Assembly: GCA_018066805.1 (NCBI GenBank) | Contig: JAGPVX010000027.1 | Coordinates: 1 to 60,280, forward strand | Source: Paraperlucidibaca sp. | GTDB lineage: Bacteria > Pseudomonadota > Gammaproteobacteria > Pseudomonadales > Moraxellaceae | Reading direction: 5' to 3' | Length of the DNA: 60,280 nucleotides | Shown here: positions 1 to 9,265 of the stretch, piece by piece | Numbering within the stretch: the stretch's first letter is position 1 | Layout of the letters: the number at the start of each line of letters is the position of its first letter | Made by a program: the position numbers and the translations under genes | Notes under the pieces: generated by a model | The model's database searches: none | What the model was told of the DNA's origin: nothing | Seen by the model: the letters and a program-made list of their open reading frames with translations, nothing else

Positions 1-1
1 T

Positions 2-1972
2 GAAGCGCACCATCTGGCCTGGTCGCCTGAGGCTAGCAGCGTCGAATACGACACCGTTGCGGCTTTAGCAGCTGTTGTGCCGAGCCTATTATTGTTGACG
101 GCCACGCCCGAGCAGCTCGGCGTCGAAAGCCATTTTGCGCGTCTGCAGTTGCTCGATCCGGCGCGTTATCCATCGCTAGATGAGTTTATGGATGCCCATG
201 AGCAATGGGATGAGACTCGCGCCTTGGCCGATGCCCTCCTCGATAACCAGTTAAATGCTGAGCAAACGAAGGTATTAGCTACGCAACTAGCTGATTTAGC
301 GTTAGATCTGTCAACTGAGATCGGTCGTAAGCAAGCCTTAAACGCACTACTCGATCGCTATGGCCTAGGTCGTGTGCTATTTCGTAATACGCGCGCTGCG
401 GTTGGTGGTTTTCCATCTCGCGCCAGCCATCCGGTGCTGCTAGATACACCCGAATGTTATGCGCCGTGGTTAGCGAAAGGCGCTATTTGGCCGGAGACGC
501 GGGTCGATGATGAAACTTTCCTTGAGCAAGACCCTCGCGTGTCGTGGCTAACCGGTTGGCTAAAAAGTCATCGCCGCGATAAATGCCTGTTGATTACTCG
601 TACTGCAGCCATTGCCGAGGCTTTGGAGACACACCTTCGTCTGCGCGAAGGCATTCGCACGGCTGTTTTCCATGAAGCCATGAGCTTGCTCGAGCGCGAC
701 CGAGCGGCAGCCTACTTTGCCGAACCTGAAATGGGCGCGCAGATCTTGCTGTGCTCGGAAATTGGCTCGGAAGGTCGTAACTTCCAGTTTGCGCATCATC
801 TGGTGCTGTTTGATATGCCCGATAACCCCGATCAGCTCGAGCAGCGTATTGGCCGACTCGATCGTATTGGCCAGACCGAAACGATCAACTTGCATGTGCC
901 GTTATTGGCAGGATCGGCTCAGGCACGGCTATTCCGCTGGTATGGCGAGGCGCTGAATGTTTTTGCCCACTGCTCACCCACTGCGCAAAGCGTGCATGAA
1001 TCCTTTATAGCCGATTTAAAGCCGCTGCTACGCCCTAGCGGTTCCGAAGCGCAGCTCGATGAGCTAATTATTGAGGCTCGTGCTGAGCGTGAGCTGCTCG
1101 AAGCTGAGCTAGCCGGCGGTCGTGACCGTTTGTTAGAGCTGCAGTCATGCCGACAAGATATTGCTCAGCCGTTAGTTGAAGCACTTAAAGCACAAGACAA
1201 TGACACTCGCCTTGACGAGCTCATGCTGGCTGCCTGGGAAGCTTTTGGCGTTCATGTTGATGATCAAGGCCAGCCTCGCACCTGGATCCTACAGCCCGGC
1301 GAGCATCAGCTAATTGATGCTTTTCCCGGCTTAGACCCCGACGGCATGACAGTCTGTGCCGATCGTGACTTGGCCTTGGCACATGAAGATTGGCATTTCT
1401 TGACCTGGGAACACCCCATGGTGCAAGGCGTGCTGGACTGGATGGTGACGCATACGCAAGGCATGGTGCAAGTAGCTGTACTGCGTAATAAATCGGTGAA
1501 GCCCGGCACCATGCTGCTAGAAGCTTGGTATCAGCCTAGCGTGCTCGCCCGCCGCGACTTAGCGCTAGATCGAGTATTGGGCCATGAACCACTGCGCATC
1601 TTGGCGGATATCAATGGCCGTAACCTAGCCGCCCAAGTCAGTGCCGCTAACTTAGGCAAACAGCTCGATGTGCCCGATGCCAAACTAGCTCGAAGTGTGA
1701 TTAAAGCGCATCGCACTGAAGCAGAAAAGCTCGTCAGCAGCGCCGATGCCGCTGCCGAAGCAGTGCTAGATAGCCTACGTGAACAAGCGTTAGTGGCTTG
1801 GCATACGCTTGAGTACAGCGAACTTCAGCGCTTGCAGGCACTCGCGAAAATCAACCCGTCGGTGCGTGAGGCGGAAGTTACTCAGCAGCGCGATCGCGTG
1901 GCGGCCGGTGAGCAGGCACTGCGTGATGTCAGCATGCAACTAATGGCAGTGCGTCTGATTATTGCCGCATAA
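2..1972 (+). CDS. rapA: RNA polymerase-associated ATPase RapA (5' end missing)
   Basis: RapA (HepA) is a Swi2/Snf2 ATPase that binds RNA polymerase and recycles it after transcription. The reading frame is open from base 2, so the gene starts upstream of the window. It begins inside the DEAH box (EAHHLAW), followed by motif III (LLTATPEQLG) and, in the C-terminal helicase lobe, a SEIGSEGRNFQ stretch and motif VI (QRIGRLDRIGQ). The rest is the long RapA C-terminal region. About 656 residues are visible; the family is about 950-970, so the N-terminal Tudor-like domains and the Walker A lobe are missing. The gene ends 15 bp before the convergent DUF1285 stop. Confidence 0.95.
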   Translation, partial: EAHHLAWSPEASSVEYDTVAALAAVVPSLLLLTATPEQLGVESHFARLQLLDPARYPSLDEFMDAHEQWDETRALADALLDNQLNAEQTKVLATQLADLALDLSTEIGRKQALNALLDRYGLGRVLFRNTRAAVGGFPSRASHPVLLDTPECYAPWLAKGAIWPETRVDDETFLEQDPRVSWLTGWLKSHRRDKCLLITRTAAIAEALETHLRLREGIRTAVFHEAMSLLERDRAAAYFAEPEMGAQILLCSEIGSEGRNFQFAHHLVLFDMPDNPDQLEQRIGRLDRIGQTETINLHVPLLAGSAQARLFRWYGEALNVFAHCSPTAQSVHESFIADLKPLLRPSGSEAQLDELIIEARAERELLEAELAGGRDRLLELQSCRQDIAQPLVEALKAQDNDTRLDELMLAAWEAFGVHVDDQGQPRTWILQPGEHQLIDAFPGLDPDGMTVCADRDLALAHEDWHFLTWEHPMVQGVLDWMVTHTQGMVQVAVLRNKSVKPGTMLLEAWYQPSVLARRDLALDRVLGHEPLRILADINGRNLAAQVSAANLGKQLDVPDAKLARSVIKAHRTEAEKLVSSADAAAEAVLDSLREQALVAWHTLEYSELQRLQALAKINPSVREAEVTQQRDRVAAGEQALRDVSMQLMAVRLIIAA

Positions 1973-1987
1973 CGCGGCCGCCTCTTG

Positions 1988-2590
1988 TTAAAACTTGCCT
2001 AGGCTGAAGTCGACCCCAGCACTCGTTACGTTTAACGTGTGCTGGGCGGCATCACCGCTCTCAGCAACCTCATGCCCCAGCGCCACCAATTCGTAATACA
2101 CCGGCCGGCTAATCATCGCCGTCAAACGGTCGCGCACATGCACATATGGCACAGGGCCATCGTCGCCATGCACTACGGTAATTGGATGCTCAGCGCTGGC
2201 AATCACGACATCATTAGTACTCGTCGTAAACTGCAAGGATTGACCACCCTCCTCGTTTAAAACCTCTAACGCCACGACAAACAGCGGCGCATCCTCAACG
2301 CGGATACGCACCTTCTCAACGGGCGTTACCAGATAATAAGCATCGTCATCTTCGCGCCGCATGACTGTGCTAAATAGCCGCACCAAGGCCGGGCGCTGGA
2401 TACGCGAACCTTGGTAAAACCAATCGCCATTGCGGCGAATTTCCATGTCGATATCGCCGCAAAATGGCGGATTCCACAGGTGAATTGGCGGCAGCTTGCT
2501 CTTGCCACCACCAGTGCCAATTTGATCAGCGATGGCTAGCGGATTGCTTAAAATTTTGCTGTCGCTCGGTGGCTTTTCGTTATTGTGCAT
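1988..2590 (-). CDS. DUF1285 family protein
   Basis: A 200-residue soluble protein with no signal peptide or membrane segment. The body (IHLWNPPFCGDIDMEIRRNGDWFYQG, read here in parts as WNPPFCGDIDM and NGDWFYQG) and RLFSTVMRREDDDAYYLVTP match the DUF1285 family, small beta-rich proteins of proteobacteria with no settled biochemical role. It is convergent with rapA and divergent from the ETF-QO gene. The family assignment is by recognition of these blocks; no function is inferred. Confidence 0.85.
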   Translation of the reverse strand: MHNNEKPPSDSKILSNPLAIADQIGTGGGKSKLPPIHLWNPPFCGDIDMEIRRNGDWFYQGSRIQRPALVRLFSTVMRREDDDAYYLVTPVEKVRIRVEDAPLFVVALEVLNEEGGQSLQFTTSTNDVVIASAEHPITVVHGDDGPVPYVHVRDRLTAMISRPVYYELVALGHEVAESGDAAQHTLNVTSAGVDFSLGKF

Positions 2591-2659
2591 AAATACCTCT
2601 ATTTTCAGCCTAGATTACACAGAAATCAGACAAAACCTGCTTATTTGTGTGGCAATTAC

Positions 2660-2688
2660 TTGGCCTGATTTGCCTCGGCTTTTATACT
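2660..2688 (+). promoter_or_regulatory. Probable sigma-70 promoter for the ETF-QO gene
   Basis: A -35-like TTGGCC (2660-2665) and a -10 TATACT (2683-2688) are separated by 17 bp in the gap between the divergent DUF1285 and ETF-QO genes. The resulting leader would be about 75 nt. This is a motif match only. Confidence 0.5.
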
Positions 2689-2768
2689 AGATGGGTTTTG
2701 TTAGGTGAGTTAAGTCTACAGCTCGCGATTTATTTTTCCCGTTATGGGTTCATTGCAAGGAGAACATC

Positions 2769-4421
2769 GTGGAAAGAGAAGCGATGGAATTTGATGTCGT
2801 CATCGTAGGTGGCGGCCCAGCTGGCTTGTCCGCCGCTATCCGTTTGCGCCAACTCAGTATTGAGAGCGGCCACGAAATTTCTGTCTGCGTCGTGGAAAAA
2901 GGTTCCGAGTTCGGTGCTCATATCCTGTCCGGCGCCGTCATTGAACCACGTGCCATGAATGAACTCTTTCCAAACTGGAAAGAAGAAGGCGCACCGCTGA
3001 AAACCGAAGTCACCCGAGATGAAGTGCACTTCTTAATCAGCCCAGAGAAAGCTATTTTAACGCCAGGTTGGGCCATTCCTAAGCCCATGCATAACGAAGG
3101 CAACTACATCGTTAGCCTTGGCAATGTCGTGCGTTGGCTGGCCGAAAAAGCTGAAGAACTGGAAGTGAATTTATTCCCTGGCTTTGCTGCTGCCGAAGTG
3201 CTTTATGATGAAAAAGGCGCTGTCAAAGGTATCGCTACTGGCGATATGGGCGTTGGCAAAAATGGCGAGCACAAAGGCTCTTACACCCCAGGCTACGAGT
3301 TATTAGCCAAATACACACTGTTTGCCGAAGGCTGCCGTGGTCACTTGGGCAAAATGCTCATCAACCACTTCAAGCTCGACCAAGATGCCGACCCACAACA
3401 CTACGGTTTAGGCATTAAAGAGCTGTGGGAAATTGATCCTGCCAAGCATGAAGCCGGCTTGGTCATGCACGGCGCTGGTTGGCCACTCAGCGAGTCTGGC
3501 TCAACGGGCGGCTGGTGGCTGTATCACGCCGAAGACAATCAAGTCTCGCTTGGCCTGATCACCGACCTGTCTTATAGCAACCCCTATGTCTCGCCATTTG
3601 ATGAGATGCAGCGCCTGAAACACCACCCTGTGCTGAAAAAATACCTTGAAGGCGGCAAACGCATTTCTTACGGCGCGCGCGCTGTAGTTAAAGGCGGCTT
3701 GAACTCACTGCCTAAGCTGACTTTCCCAGGTGGTTTGCTCATTGGTGATGACGCTGGCTTCTTGAACTTCTCCAAGATCAAAGGCAGCCACACCGCAATG
3801 AAGTCGGGCATGCTTGCTGCTGAAGGCATCTTCGATGCACTGAAAGCCGGCCGTACTGGTGGCGATGAAGTCACCGAATATATCGACAAGTTCGAAGCCT
3901 CATGGCTCTACGAAGAGATGTACAAGTCACGCAACTTTGGCGCCGCCATGCATCGTATGGGCACGTTAATGGGTGCGGCGTACAACTTTGTCGAACAAAA
4001 CCTGTTCGATGGCAAACTGCCATTCAACATCCATGACACCACACCAGATTACAAAACACTGGATTTGGCTTCTTTCCATCAACCGATTGCTTATCCGAAG
4101 CCCGATGGCAAAATCAGCTTCGATAAGCTCTCGTCGGTGTTTATCTCTAACACCAACCACGAAGAAGACCAGCCGGTGCATTTAACACTGGGCGATGCCA
4201 GCATCCCGCTGAAGCAAAACCTCAAGCTCTATGACGAACCTGCACAGCGCTACTGCCCTGCTGGCGTCTATGAGATTGTCGTTAAAGAGGGTGAAAAGCA
4301 GTTCCAGATCAATGCGCAAAACTGTGTGCATTGCAAAACCTGCGACATTAAAGATCCTGCACAAAACATCAACTGGGTCGTTCCAGAAGGTGGCGGTGGT
4401 CCAAACTACCCAAATATGTAA
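2769..4421 (+). CDS. Electron-transfer flavoprotein:ubiquinone oxidoreductase (ETF-QO)
   Basis: ETF-QO takes electrons from reduced ETF, which is fed by acyl-CoA and amino-acid dehydrogenases, and passes them to ubiquinone at the membrane. The 550-residue length is normal. The FAD-binding Rossmann motif is at residues 10-26 (VIVGGGPAGLSAA). The C-terminal ferredoxin-like domain carries the 4Fe-4S cysteines, YCPAG followed by NCVHCKTCDIKDP near residue 520. The GTG start is chosen because AAGGAGA lies 5 nt upstream; an ATG five codons in is the alternative. The gene is monocistronic, with its own promoter and terminator. The nearby CoA-ester racemase, acyltransferase and desaturase suggest active fatty-acid metabolism. 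Confidence 0.96.
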   Translation: MEREAMEFDVVIVGGGPAGLSAAIRLRQLSIESGHEISVCVVEKGSEFGAHILSGAVIEPRAMNELFPNWKEEGAPLKTEVTRDEVHFLISPEKAILTPGWAIPKPMHNEGNYIVSLGNVVRWLAEKAEELEVNLFPGFAAAEVLYDEKGAVKGIATGDMGVGKNGEHKGSYTPGYELLAKYTLFAEGCRGHLGKMLINHFKLDQDADPQHYGLGIKELWEIDPAKHEAGLVMHGAGWPLSESGSTGGWWLYHAEDNQVSLGLITDLSYSNPYVSPFDEMQRLKHHPVLKKYLEGGKRISYGARAVVKGGLNSLPKLTFPGGLLIGDDAGFLNFSKIKGSHTAMKSGMLAAEGIFDALKAGRTGGDEVTEYIDKFEASWLYEEMYKSRNFGAAMHRMGTLMGAAYNFVEQNLFDGKLPFNIHDTTPDYKTLDLASFHQPIAYPKPDGKISFDKLSSVFISNTNHEEDQPVHLTLGDASIPLKQNLKLYDEPAQRYCPAGVYEIVVKEGEKQFQINAQNCVHCKTCDIKDPAQNINWVVPEGGGGPNYPNM

Positions 4422-4432
4422 ATTGTAGATGT

Positions 4433-4460
4433 AAAAAAGCGGCTTTTAAGCCGCTTTTTT
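4433..4460 (+). terminator. Rho-independent terminator after the ETF-QO gene
   Basis: A perfect 13-bp inverted repeat (AAAAAAGCGGCTT, 2-nt loop, AAGCCGCTTTTTT) ends in a T-tract. The flanking A- and T-runs make it potentially bidirectional, so it could also receive transcripts from the convergent gsp operon. Confidence 0.92.
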
Positions 4461-4524
4461 ATTGCCTGATTTTTACGAAACCTAAGCTTCTTTTAAGCCT
4501 TTTAAATCTTTTATTAACAGTAAC

Positions 4525-5016
4525 TTACACGCTCAATCTAACGCGAACTTGGCTGGCGCCGTCAGCTCCTGGATTTATCACCACCTCTTTCACTGAAATG
4601 CCCTGTGCACGGCATTGCTGCAAAAACAAAGTGAGTTGAATAACGCTGGCATTATTCATGGCAACACGAACGCCCGAAGGGTCAGACTCCAAGCGAGCTA
4701 GGGTGATAGTTTGGCTTGCCGCCAAGGCTTGTACACGCTGCGCCAACTCATTGGCAGGAACACGCTCACTGGAACCGCCACGCAAGCGCGGACCTTCATT
4801 GCGAATAGCCGATGCTAGGGAGACGGCTTCTTGTCGCTCAAGCTGTGCTGAGTTTAACGCCTGTTTCGCCGGCATAATGCCGCCCCAGATCACGATCACT
4901 GGCAGTAAAATCGCGGCCAGTAGACTTAGGGCGCGGCGATCCTTCTCAGGCATGCCCTGCCAATAGTCTTGTGCTGGCGCTAAGGCATTATTGATGCGCT
5001 CTGAAATAACTGACAT
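4525..5016 (-). CDS. gspM: Type II secretion protein GspM
   Basis: An inner-membrane component of the type II secretion system that pairs with GspL to hold the GspE ATPase at the membrane. It has 163 residues: a short cytoplasmic N-terminus, one membrane segment around residues 30-48 (LSLLAAILLPVIVIWGG) and a periplasmic ferredoxin-like domain ending at its stop codon. It is the last gene of the leftward gsp operon and its start touches the gspL stop. No gspN follows; the operon ends near the terminator at 4433-4460. Confidence 0.9.
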   Translation of the reverse strand: MSVISERINNALAPAQDYWQGMPEKDRRALSLLAAILLPVIVIWGGIMPAKQALNSAQLERQEAVSLASAIRNEGPRLRGGSSERVPANELAQRVQALAASQTITLARLESDPSGVRVAMNNASVIQLTLFLQQCRAQGISVKEVVINPGADGASQVRVRLSV

Positions 5017-6224
5017 TAGCGCTTAGCTCCCATGCTAGCCACATGCAGCGTCGCTTGCGCAACGCCATTATCTAAACGTGCATTTTCGACCTTTACTGAC
5101 ACGCCTTGAGCTTCTAGGGCTTGCGACCAACCATTGATTTCATCAAGCACGCCACCGGCAACATCGATGCGAGCAGGCACATTGTCACGATAATCAAACT
5201 GCTTAATCTGCCAATCGGCTGATGGCGCTGTTTGAGCCATTAGTTGCAGTACCACCTCAGGTGCTAGCGTATTGCCAGCGGCTTGGCGTGCTGAAAATTG
5301 ACGAGCCAAGTTTGTGATACGGCGCTCTTCTGGAAAGTATTGGCGATAGTTTTGCTCTGCTTCAGCGCGGGCTAGTGTCGCCTCGCTACTAAGCTTATAG
5401 GCCATAAAACGATCACCGGCGATCATTGCCACCGAGGCCACAACCAACATAGCAATCGCCCATTTCCAGCGCGGTGACCAAGGGTATTTCGACTGCGGCG
5501 CTAAAGCGCCAGTGAGCCAGTTTTGCGGATGCGTAGCCCAGCGCGCTGTAGCTTGTTGCTTAATTAAATCTGCCCAATCCTGCCATGGTGCAGGCGACGG
5601 ACTGATACGCTCGGGCAATGGCGGCAAGCTCGCACCTTGCGGATAACGCAGACGCACAGGCGCAGCACTGCCACTTCGTTGGCTGAGTAATTGATCTAGC
5701 ACCATGGCTGCATCGCTTTCGGCAACCAATGCTGCTTCACCGGGCTGAGCCTGCAAATAAACTTCCGCGCCCACTGGATACCAAAGCCAATGCTCGCTAT
5801 CGCTTTGCAGCAGTGAGGCCTCTGGAATAGCGGCGACTGGGCGTATGCCAAGCGCGTCAAATGCCTGCAACCAATGCTGCATATAGCTCAAGCTAATGCC
5901 GCGAGCGAGCACAGTACCTTCGTCGAGATCAGTCAACGACCACTGCAGGCGCTCGAAATCCTCGCCAAGCTGCTCTTCGGCCAAGGCCACCAAACCAATG
6001 CCCGCCTCTTTGCGTTGGCGCGCACTAGCCTCAATGACCAGAGCGATATCAATGCCGACGGGGGTTACTAAAACCACGGGCACATCGGCGTTGGCTAAAA
6101 GCTCTTCGGCAATGGCATCAATACTTTGCCAAGTGCCCAGACGTTGCCACTGGCCTTCAGCATAAGATACTGCCGTGATGTCGCCGCTATTTAGCGTGGG
6201 GAGTCGTAAAAACAGCCTTTCCAT
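5016..6224 (-). CDS. gspL: Type II secretion protein GspL
   Basis: GspL anchors the GspE ATPase to the inner membrane. Its 402 residues comprise a cytoplasmic actin-like domain (about residues 1-245), a single membrane helix near residues 252-272 (WKWAIAMLVVASVAMIAG) and a periplasmic ferredoxin-like domain. This layout and its place between gspK and gspM identify it. Its start codon abuts the gspK stop codon, implying translational coupling. Confidence 0.92.
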   Translation of the reverse strand: MERLFLRLPTLNSGDITAVSYAEGQWQRLGTWQSIDAIAEELLANADVPVVLVTPVGIDIALVIEASARQRKEAGIGLVALAEEQLGEDFERLQWSLTDLDEGTVLARGISLSYMQHWLQAFDALGIRPVAAIPEASLLQSDSEHWLWYPVGAEVYLQAQPGEAALVAESDAAMVLDQLLSQRSGSAAPVRLRYPQGASLPPLPERISPSPAPWQDWADLIKQQATARWATHPQNWLTGALAPQSKYPWSPRWKWAIAMLVVASVAMIAGDRFMAYKLSSEATLARAEAEQNYRQYFPEERRITNLARQFSARQAAGNTLAPEVVLQLMAQTAPSADWQIKQFDYRDNVPARIDVAGGVLDEINGWSQALEAQGVSVKVENARLDNGVAQATLHVASMGAKR

Positions 6225-7249
6225 TAAGGAGCATCCTCTTCTTCTGTCAGCTCACCGCTGTTTTCTGGGGGTGGCTCAATATCTGGAATCCATGATGGGT
6301 TGCGTTCCACAGCAATAACATCAAGTAAGCGCGATGTGCGCCGTGCAATCAACGTCCATTGTAGCCGTTCTCGATCACCAAAGCGTACTCGCGTATAGAG
6401 CTCGAAATAGCGCGAGCGAACATCGAGCAACGCCGTTAGTGCAGCACGTACATCATTGCTGACGCCATTAAACACGGGATTGTCGAGAAACTCTGCTAAA
6501 GATTTCCAGCCCTCAGTGGGCCGTTGCTGCAATAGCTCAACCGCGGATGCTGGTGCCAAGCCAGGCACTAGGGCTTCCAGAATGCCCGGCGAAATAAAGT
6601 TCACATTCATTTTAGTCGCTGCAGTGGGCAGCACCGTGACATAGCTCGATAGCGTGCGCAGCGATTCACGATTATAGCCACGCACTAAGCGTAGCTCATC
6701 AAAGGTGCTTAGTGCGCGATTGGCGGATCGATACGGCACATCTAAGCGAAGGTAGTAATCATCTTCTGCACCTGCTGCTGAGAATGGCTGGGAGTCGGTG
6801 TCTAGCCAATCCACAAGACTATCGGCCAGCTCTGGCGGCAGAAGTAACTGGCTCAATAAGCGGCGAAAAAAGAATAGCGCTGACTGATTAACACTGCCGG
6901 CGGTGACTAGGCTATTGAGGTTGAAGCGGGCTTGCGCATCGCTTAGTGCTGGCAAAATCACACCGCCCGGTACCGGAAATGGTGGAAAGGGTTGCGCCCA
7001 ATCTTCACCAGGATGATCAACTAACATGCCCTTGCGGCCATCTTCGCGTAAGGCCGCCATAGCAAAAAGCGCCGCGCCATGATTGTACTGAGCCACTTGA
7101 TCGAGCTGTAGCTCACCGGCTAATTCGCGTTGAACGCGGGCTTGGCGTTCAATAATTGTCGTAACCAGTACGGTGGCCAAGGCTGCAATGAGCAACATGG
7201 TCAGTAAGGCTACGCCGCGCTGCTTTAGCACTGACTTAGCCGGTCGCAT
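6224..7249 (-). CDS. gspK: Type II secretion minor pseudopilin GspK
   Basis: The large minor pseudopilin that caps the tip of the secretion pseudopilus with GspI and GspJ. I place the start at the ATG at 7249 (MRPAKSVLKQRGVALL), because the upstream extension lies inside gspJ and would push the prepilin signal too far in. The type III signal is short and basic, then RGVALLTMLLIAALATVLV. About 341 residues, normal for GspK, which has an extra helical insertion. It overlaps the end of gspJ by 14 bp. Confidence 0.92.
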   Translation of the reverse strand: MRPAKSVLKQRGVALLTMLLIAALATVLVTTIIERQARVQRELAGELQLDQVAQYNHGAALFAMAALREDGRKGMLVDHPGEDWAQPFPPFPVPGGVILPALSDAQARFNLNSLVTAGSVNQSALFFFRRLLSQLLLPPELADSLVDWLDTDSQPFSAAGAEDDYYLRLDVPYRSANRALSTFDELRLVRGYNRESLRTLSSYVTVLPTAATKMNVNFISPGILEALVPGLAPASAVELLQQRPTEGWKSLAEFLDNPVFNGVSNDVRAALTALLDVRSRYFELYTRVRFGDRERLQWTLIARRTSRLLDVIAVERNPSWIPDIEPPPENSGELTEEEDAP

Positions 7250-7880
7250 TATCGTTATCCGGTAATAAATAGATGCGACGGATATCGCCCCAAGGCGGCA
7301 CATCGAGCTCGAGATTTAGTAATGCAGGAGCGCCTTTATCAAGCACAGCCCCGCTGATGCCAGTAGCACCTGAGCTAGTTGGTGGCCATACCTCTTCAAT
7401 GCGGCTGGTATTACTTGAGCGTACGCGCCAGCGCAGTTTCTCTAGCTGCGGGCCCAATGGCGACTCAATTGGCTTGAGTCCGGGCATACGATCCAAGGTT
7501 AGCCAAGTTAATCGCCAGAGCTGCTTGCCGCGCATTTCATAGCGCACGCGCAGCATATCACTGCGCGGCTTATCGAGCGGATTGCTTAGGCCACGGCGGG
7601 TGAACTCTAGTGCGCCATCGGCAGACAGTACAAATGGCGGCAGCGAGTCGCCGAGCTCGTCACGAATCGGCCGATCAACCCATTGCGCTAAATCATTGGC
7701 AATAACCGACTGCATGCGCTCAAGTGATAACAACTCTTTTTGCTTGTCATTGAGGCGCTCAGCAGTGCGGCTGGTGCCACTTAAAAAACCAAAAGCGCCG
7801 ACACTGATCAAGGCCATGATAGTAATGGCGACTAGTAGCTCGATTAGAGTAAAACCGCGCTCGGCTCGGATTCTAACCAT
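7236..7880 (-). CDS. gspJ: Type II secretion minor pseudopilin GspJ
   Basis: A minor pseudopilin of the tip complex. The start is set at the ATG at 7880 (MVRIRAERGFTLIELLV), giving a 9-residue leader before the prepilin peptidase site G/FTLIE with the conserved Glu at +5; a longer upstream reading would bury this signal. About 214 residues. It overlaps the end of gspI by 8 bp, as expected for a tightly coupled gsp operon. Confidence 0.92.
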   Translation of the reverse strand: MVRIRAERGFTLIELLVAITIMALISVGAFGFLSGTSRTAERLNDKQKELLSLERMQSVIANDLAQWVDRPIRDELGDSLPPFVLSADGALEFTRRGLSNPLDKPRSDMLRVRYEMRGKQLWRLTWLTLDRMPGLKPIESPLGPQLEKLRWRVRSSNTSRIEEVWPPTSSGATGISGAVLDKGAPALLNLELDVPPWGDIRRIYLLPDNDNATG

Positions 7881-8283
7881 TATTAAAGCGCCCGATAAAG
7901 CCAACAACATCGACTAGTGGTGAGCCACTTTCACCGCTAATTGGGTCGTAACTGCTGACTTTGACTTCCATGCTGCGCACATCAGGGCTTGGGGTTTTGC
8001 CTGCCCTCATGCTGATTAGCCAATCACGACCAGCCATCACGGTATTGGTCTCAGAATTGCCGAGATCGGGTAGTTGTCCAACACTTTGTAAATCTGTGAG
8101 CGTGTTGGTAGCGACCCAGTGCGCAATTAAACGATCTTCAAGGCTGCCGGCTTGGCGAGTTTGCTCTCGGGTTTGCGTTAGTAGCGTGAGTGCGACAATG
8201 CCAAAAATAGCCATTGCCACTAAGACTTCGATCAGGGTAAAGCCGCGCGTGCGCAGTGATTTAGTTGTAAGTTGAGGCGCCAC
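7873..8283 (-). CDS. gspI: Type II secretion minor pseudopilin GspI
   Basis: A minor pseudopilin that nucleates the I-J-K tip complex. It has 136 residues with a basic leader and the prepilin cleavage motif RGFTLIEVLVAMAIF near residue 14. It lies in the conserved H-I-J-K order and overlaps both neighbours (gspH end by 23 bp, gspJ start by 8 bp). Confidence 0.92.
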   Translation of the reverse strand: MAPQLTTKSLRTRGFTLIEVLVAMAIFGIVALTLLTQTREQTRQAGSLEDRLIAHWVATNTLTDLQSVGQLPDLGNSETNTVMAGRDWLISMRAGKTPSPDVRSMEVKVSSYDPISGESGSPLVDVVGFIGRFNNG

Positions 8284-8833
8284 TGCCCTCTCCGAAACCG
8301 GCTGGCTTATCTTCGACGTAGCGTGTGTCGCCTAGGTCGTTAATCAATAGCTTTAGTGGCTCAACGCGTGCGTCATCGCGAGAACGAATGCTCAATTCAC
8401 CTGGCGTGGCCTCGCCGCTAGATAGCAGCAGCATATCGGGCTCCACTGCACCTTCTTTGGGCTCAGTGCTAGCAATGCTTTGCGCCACACCAGCATCGCG
8501 CCACGAATAGGCAATGCCGAGTGTTTCTTGCGGTTTTAAGGCTGGGTCATTGTCGATGGCATACCATTGCTGGCGCATTTTATCGAAGCGCAAGAAGCGA
8601 TAACCCTCAGGCAAGAGTTGCAAGCCAACTTCCATTTGATCAGTTTCCGCGAGCAGGCGCGCGTAACCAATTTTGGCCTGCAAGCGCTCACGCTCTTGTT
8701 GCACGCGGCGGGATGGATCTGAGGGATTTAAGCTCACCACGGCGACACCCATCAGCACGGCCATCAAGACGATGACCAGCAGCACCTCAATTAAGGTGAA
8801 GCCTGATTGCTTTGGGCGCGCCAATAATCTCAT
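8261..8833 (-). CDS. gspH: Type II secretion minor pseudopilin GspH
   Basis: A minor pseudopilin thought to sit just below the I-J-K tip. It has 190 residues with the prepilin motif SGFTLIEVLLVIVLMAV near residue 11 and a beta-rich C-terminal domain. It overlaps the gspG stop by 4 bp (ATGA-type junction). Confidence 0.92.
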   Translation of the reverse strand: MRLLARPKQSGFTLIEVLLVIVLMAVLMGVAVVSLNPSDPSRRVQQERERLQAKIGYARLLAETDQMEVGLQLLPEGYRFLRFDKMRQQWYAIDNDPALKPQETLGIAYSWRDAGVAQSIASTEPKEGAVEPDMLLLSSGEATPGELSIRSRDDARVEPLKLLINDLGDTRYVEDKPAGFGEGSGASTYN

Positions 8834-9261
8834 TCGAAATAAATGTCCGCGGCGTAGCCTTCGCCACCTTCGGCGTTATCGGCGCCTAAAGAGAGCAAGT
8901 CGTATGGCTTACCATCACTGCCAGGTGAAACATACTGCAGGGCGTTATCCCATGAGTCGACAGGCGAACGGCGAAGGTAGCCGCCATCGGGAAATATGCG
9001 CGCTTCTGGTGAGCGCGTGACCAAGGCCTCTAAACCGGCTTCGGTGCTTGGGTAGCGATAGTTGTCGAGCTTATAAAGCTCTAGCGCGTTGGCCACAGCA
9101 CTTAAACTGGCCTTAGTCGATGTCACGCGTGCTTGGTCATCTTTGCCAACAACATTGGGAACAATAATCAGTGCCAGAATGCCAATAATGGCAACCACCA
9201 CCATGACTTCAATCAGGGTAAAGCCGGCTTGGGCGGAAAATCGACGAGCTCGCATATTCAC
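8830..9261 (-). CDS. gspG: Type II secretion major pseudopilin GspG
   Basis: The main subunit of the pseudopilus. It has 143 residues: basic leader, cleavage motif AGFTLIEVMVVVAIIGILA, then the conserved VVGKDDQARVT and LYKLDNYRYPSTEAGLEALV blocks of GspG and a C-terminal calcium-binding region. The ATG at 9255 is a possible alternative start that leaves the same mature protein. It lies 4 bp after gspF. Confidence 0.95.
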   Translation of the reverse strand: MNMRARRFSAQAGFTLIEVMVVVAIIGILALIIVPNVVGKDDQARVTSTKASLSAVANALELYKLDNYRYPSTEAGLEALVTRSPEARIFPDGGYLRRSPVDSWDNALQYVSPGSDGKPYDLLSLGADNAEGGEGYAADIYFE

Positions 9262-9265
9262 TCCA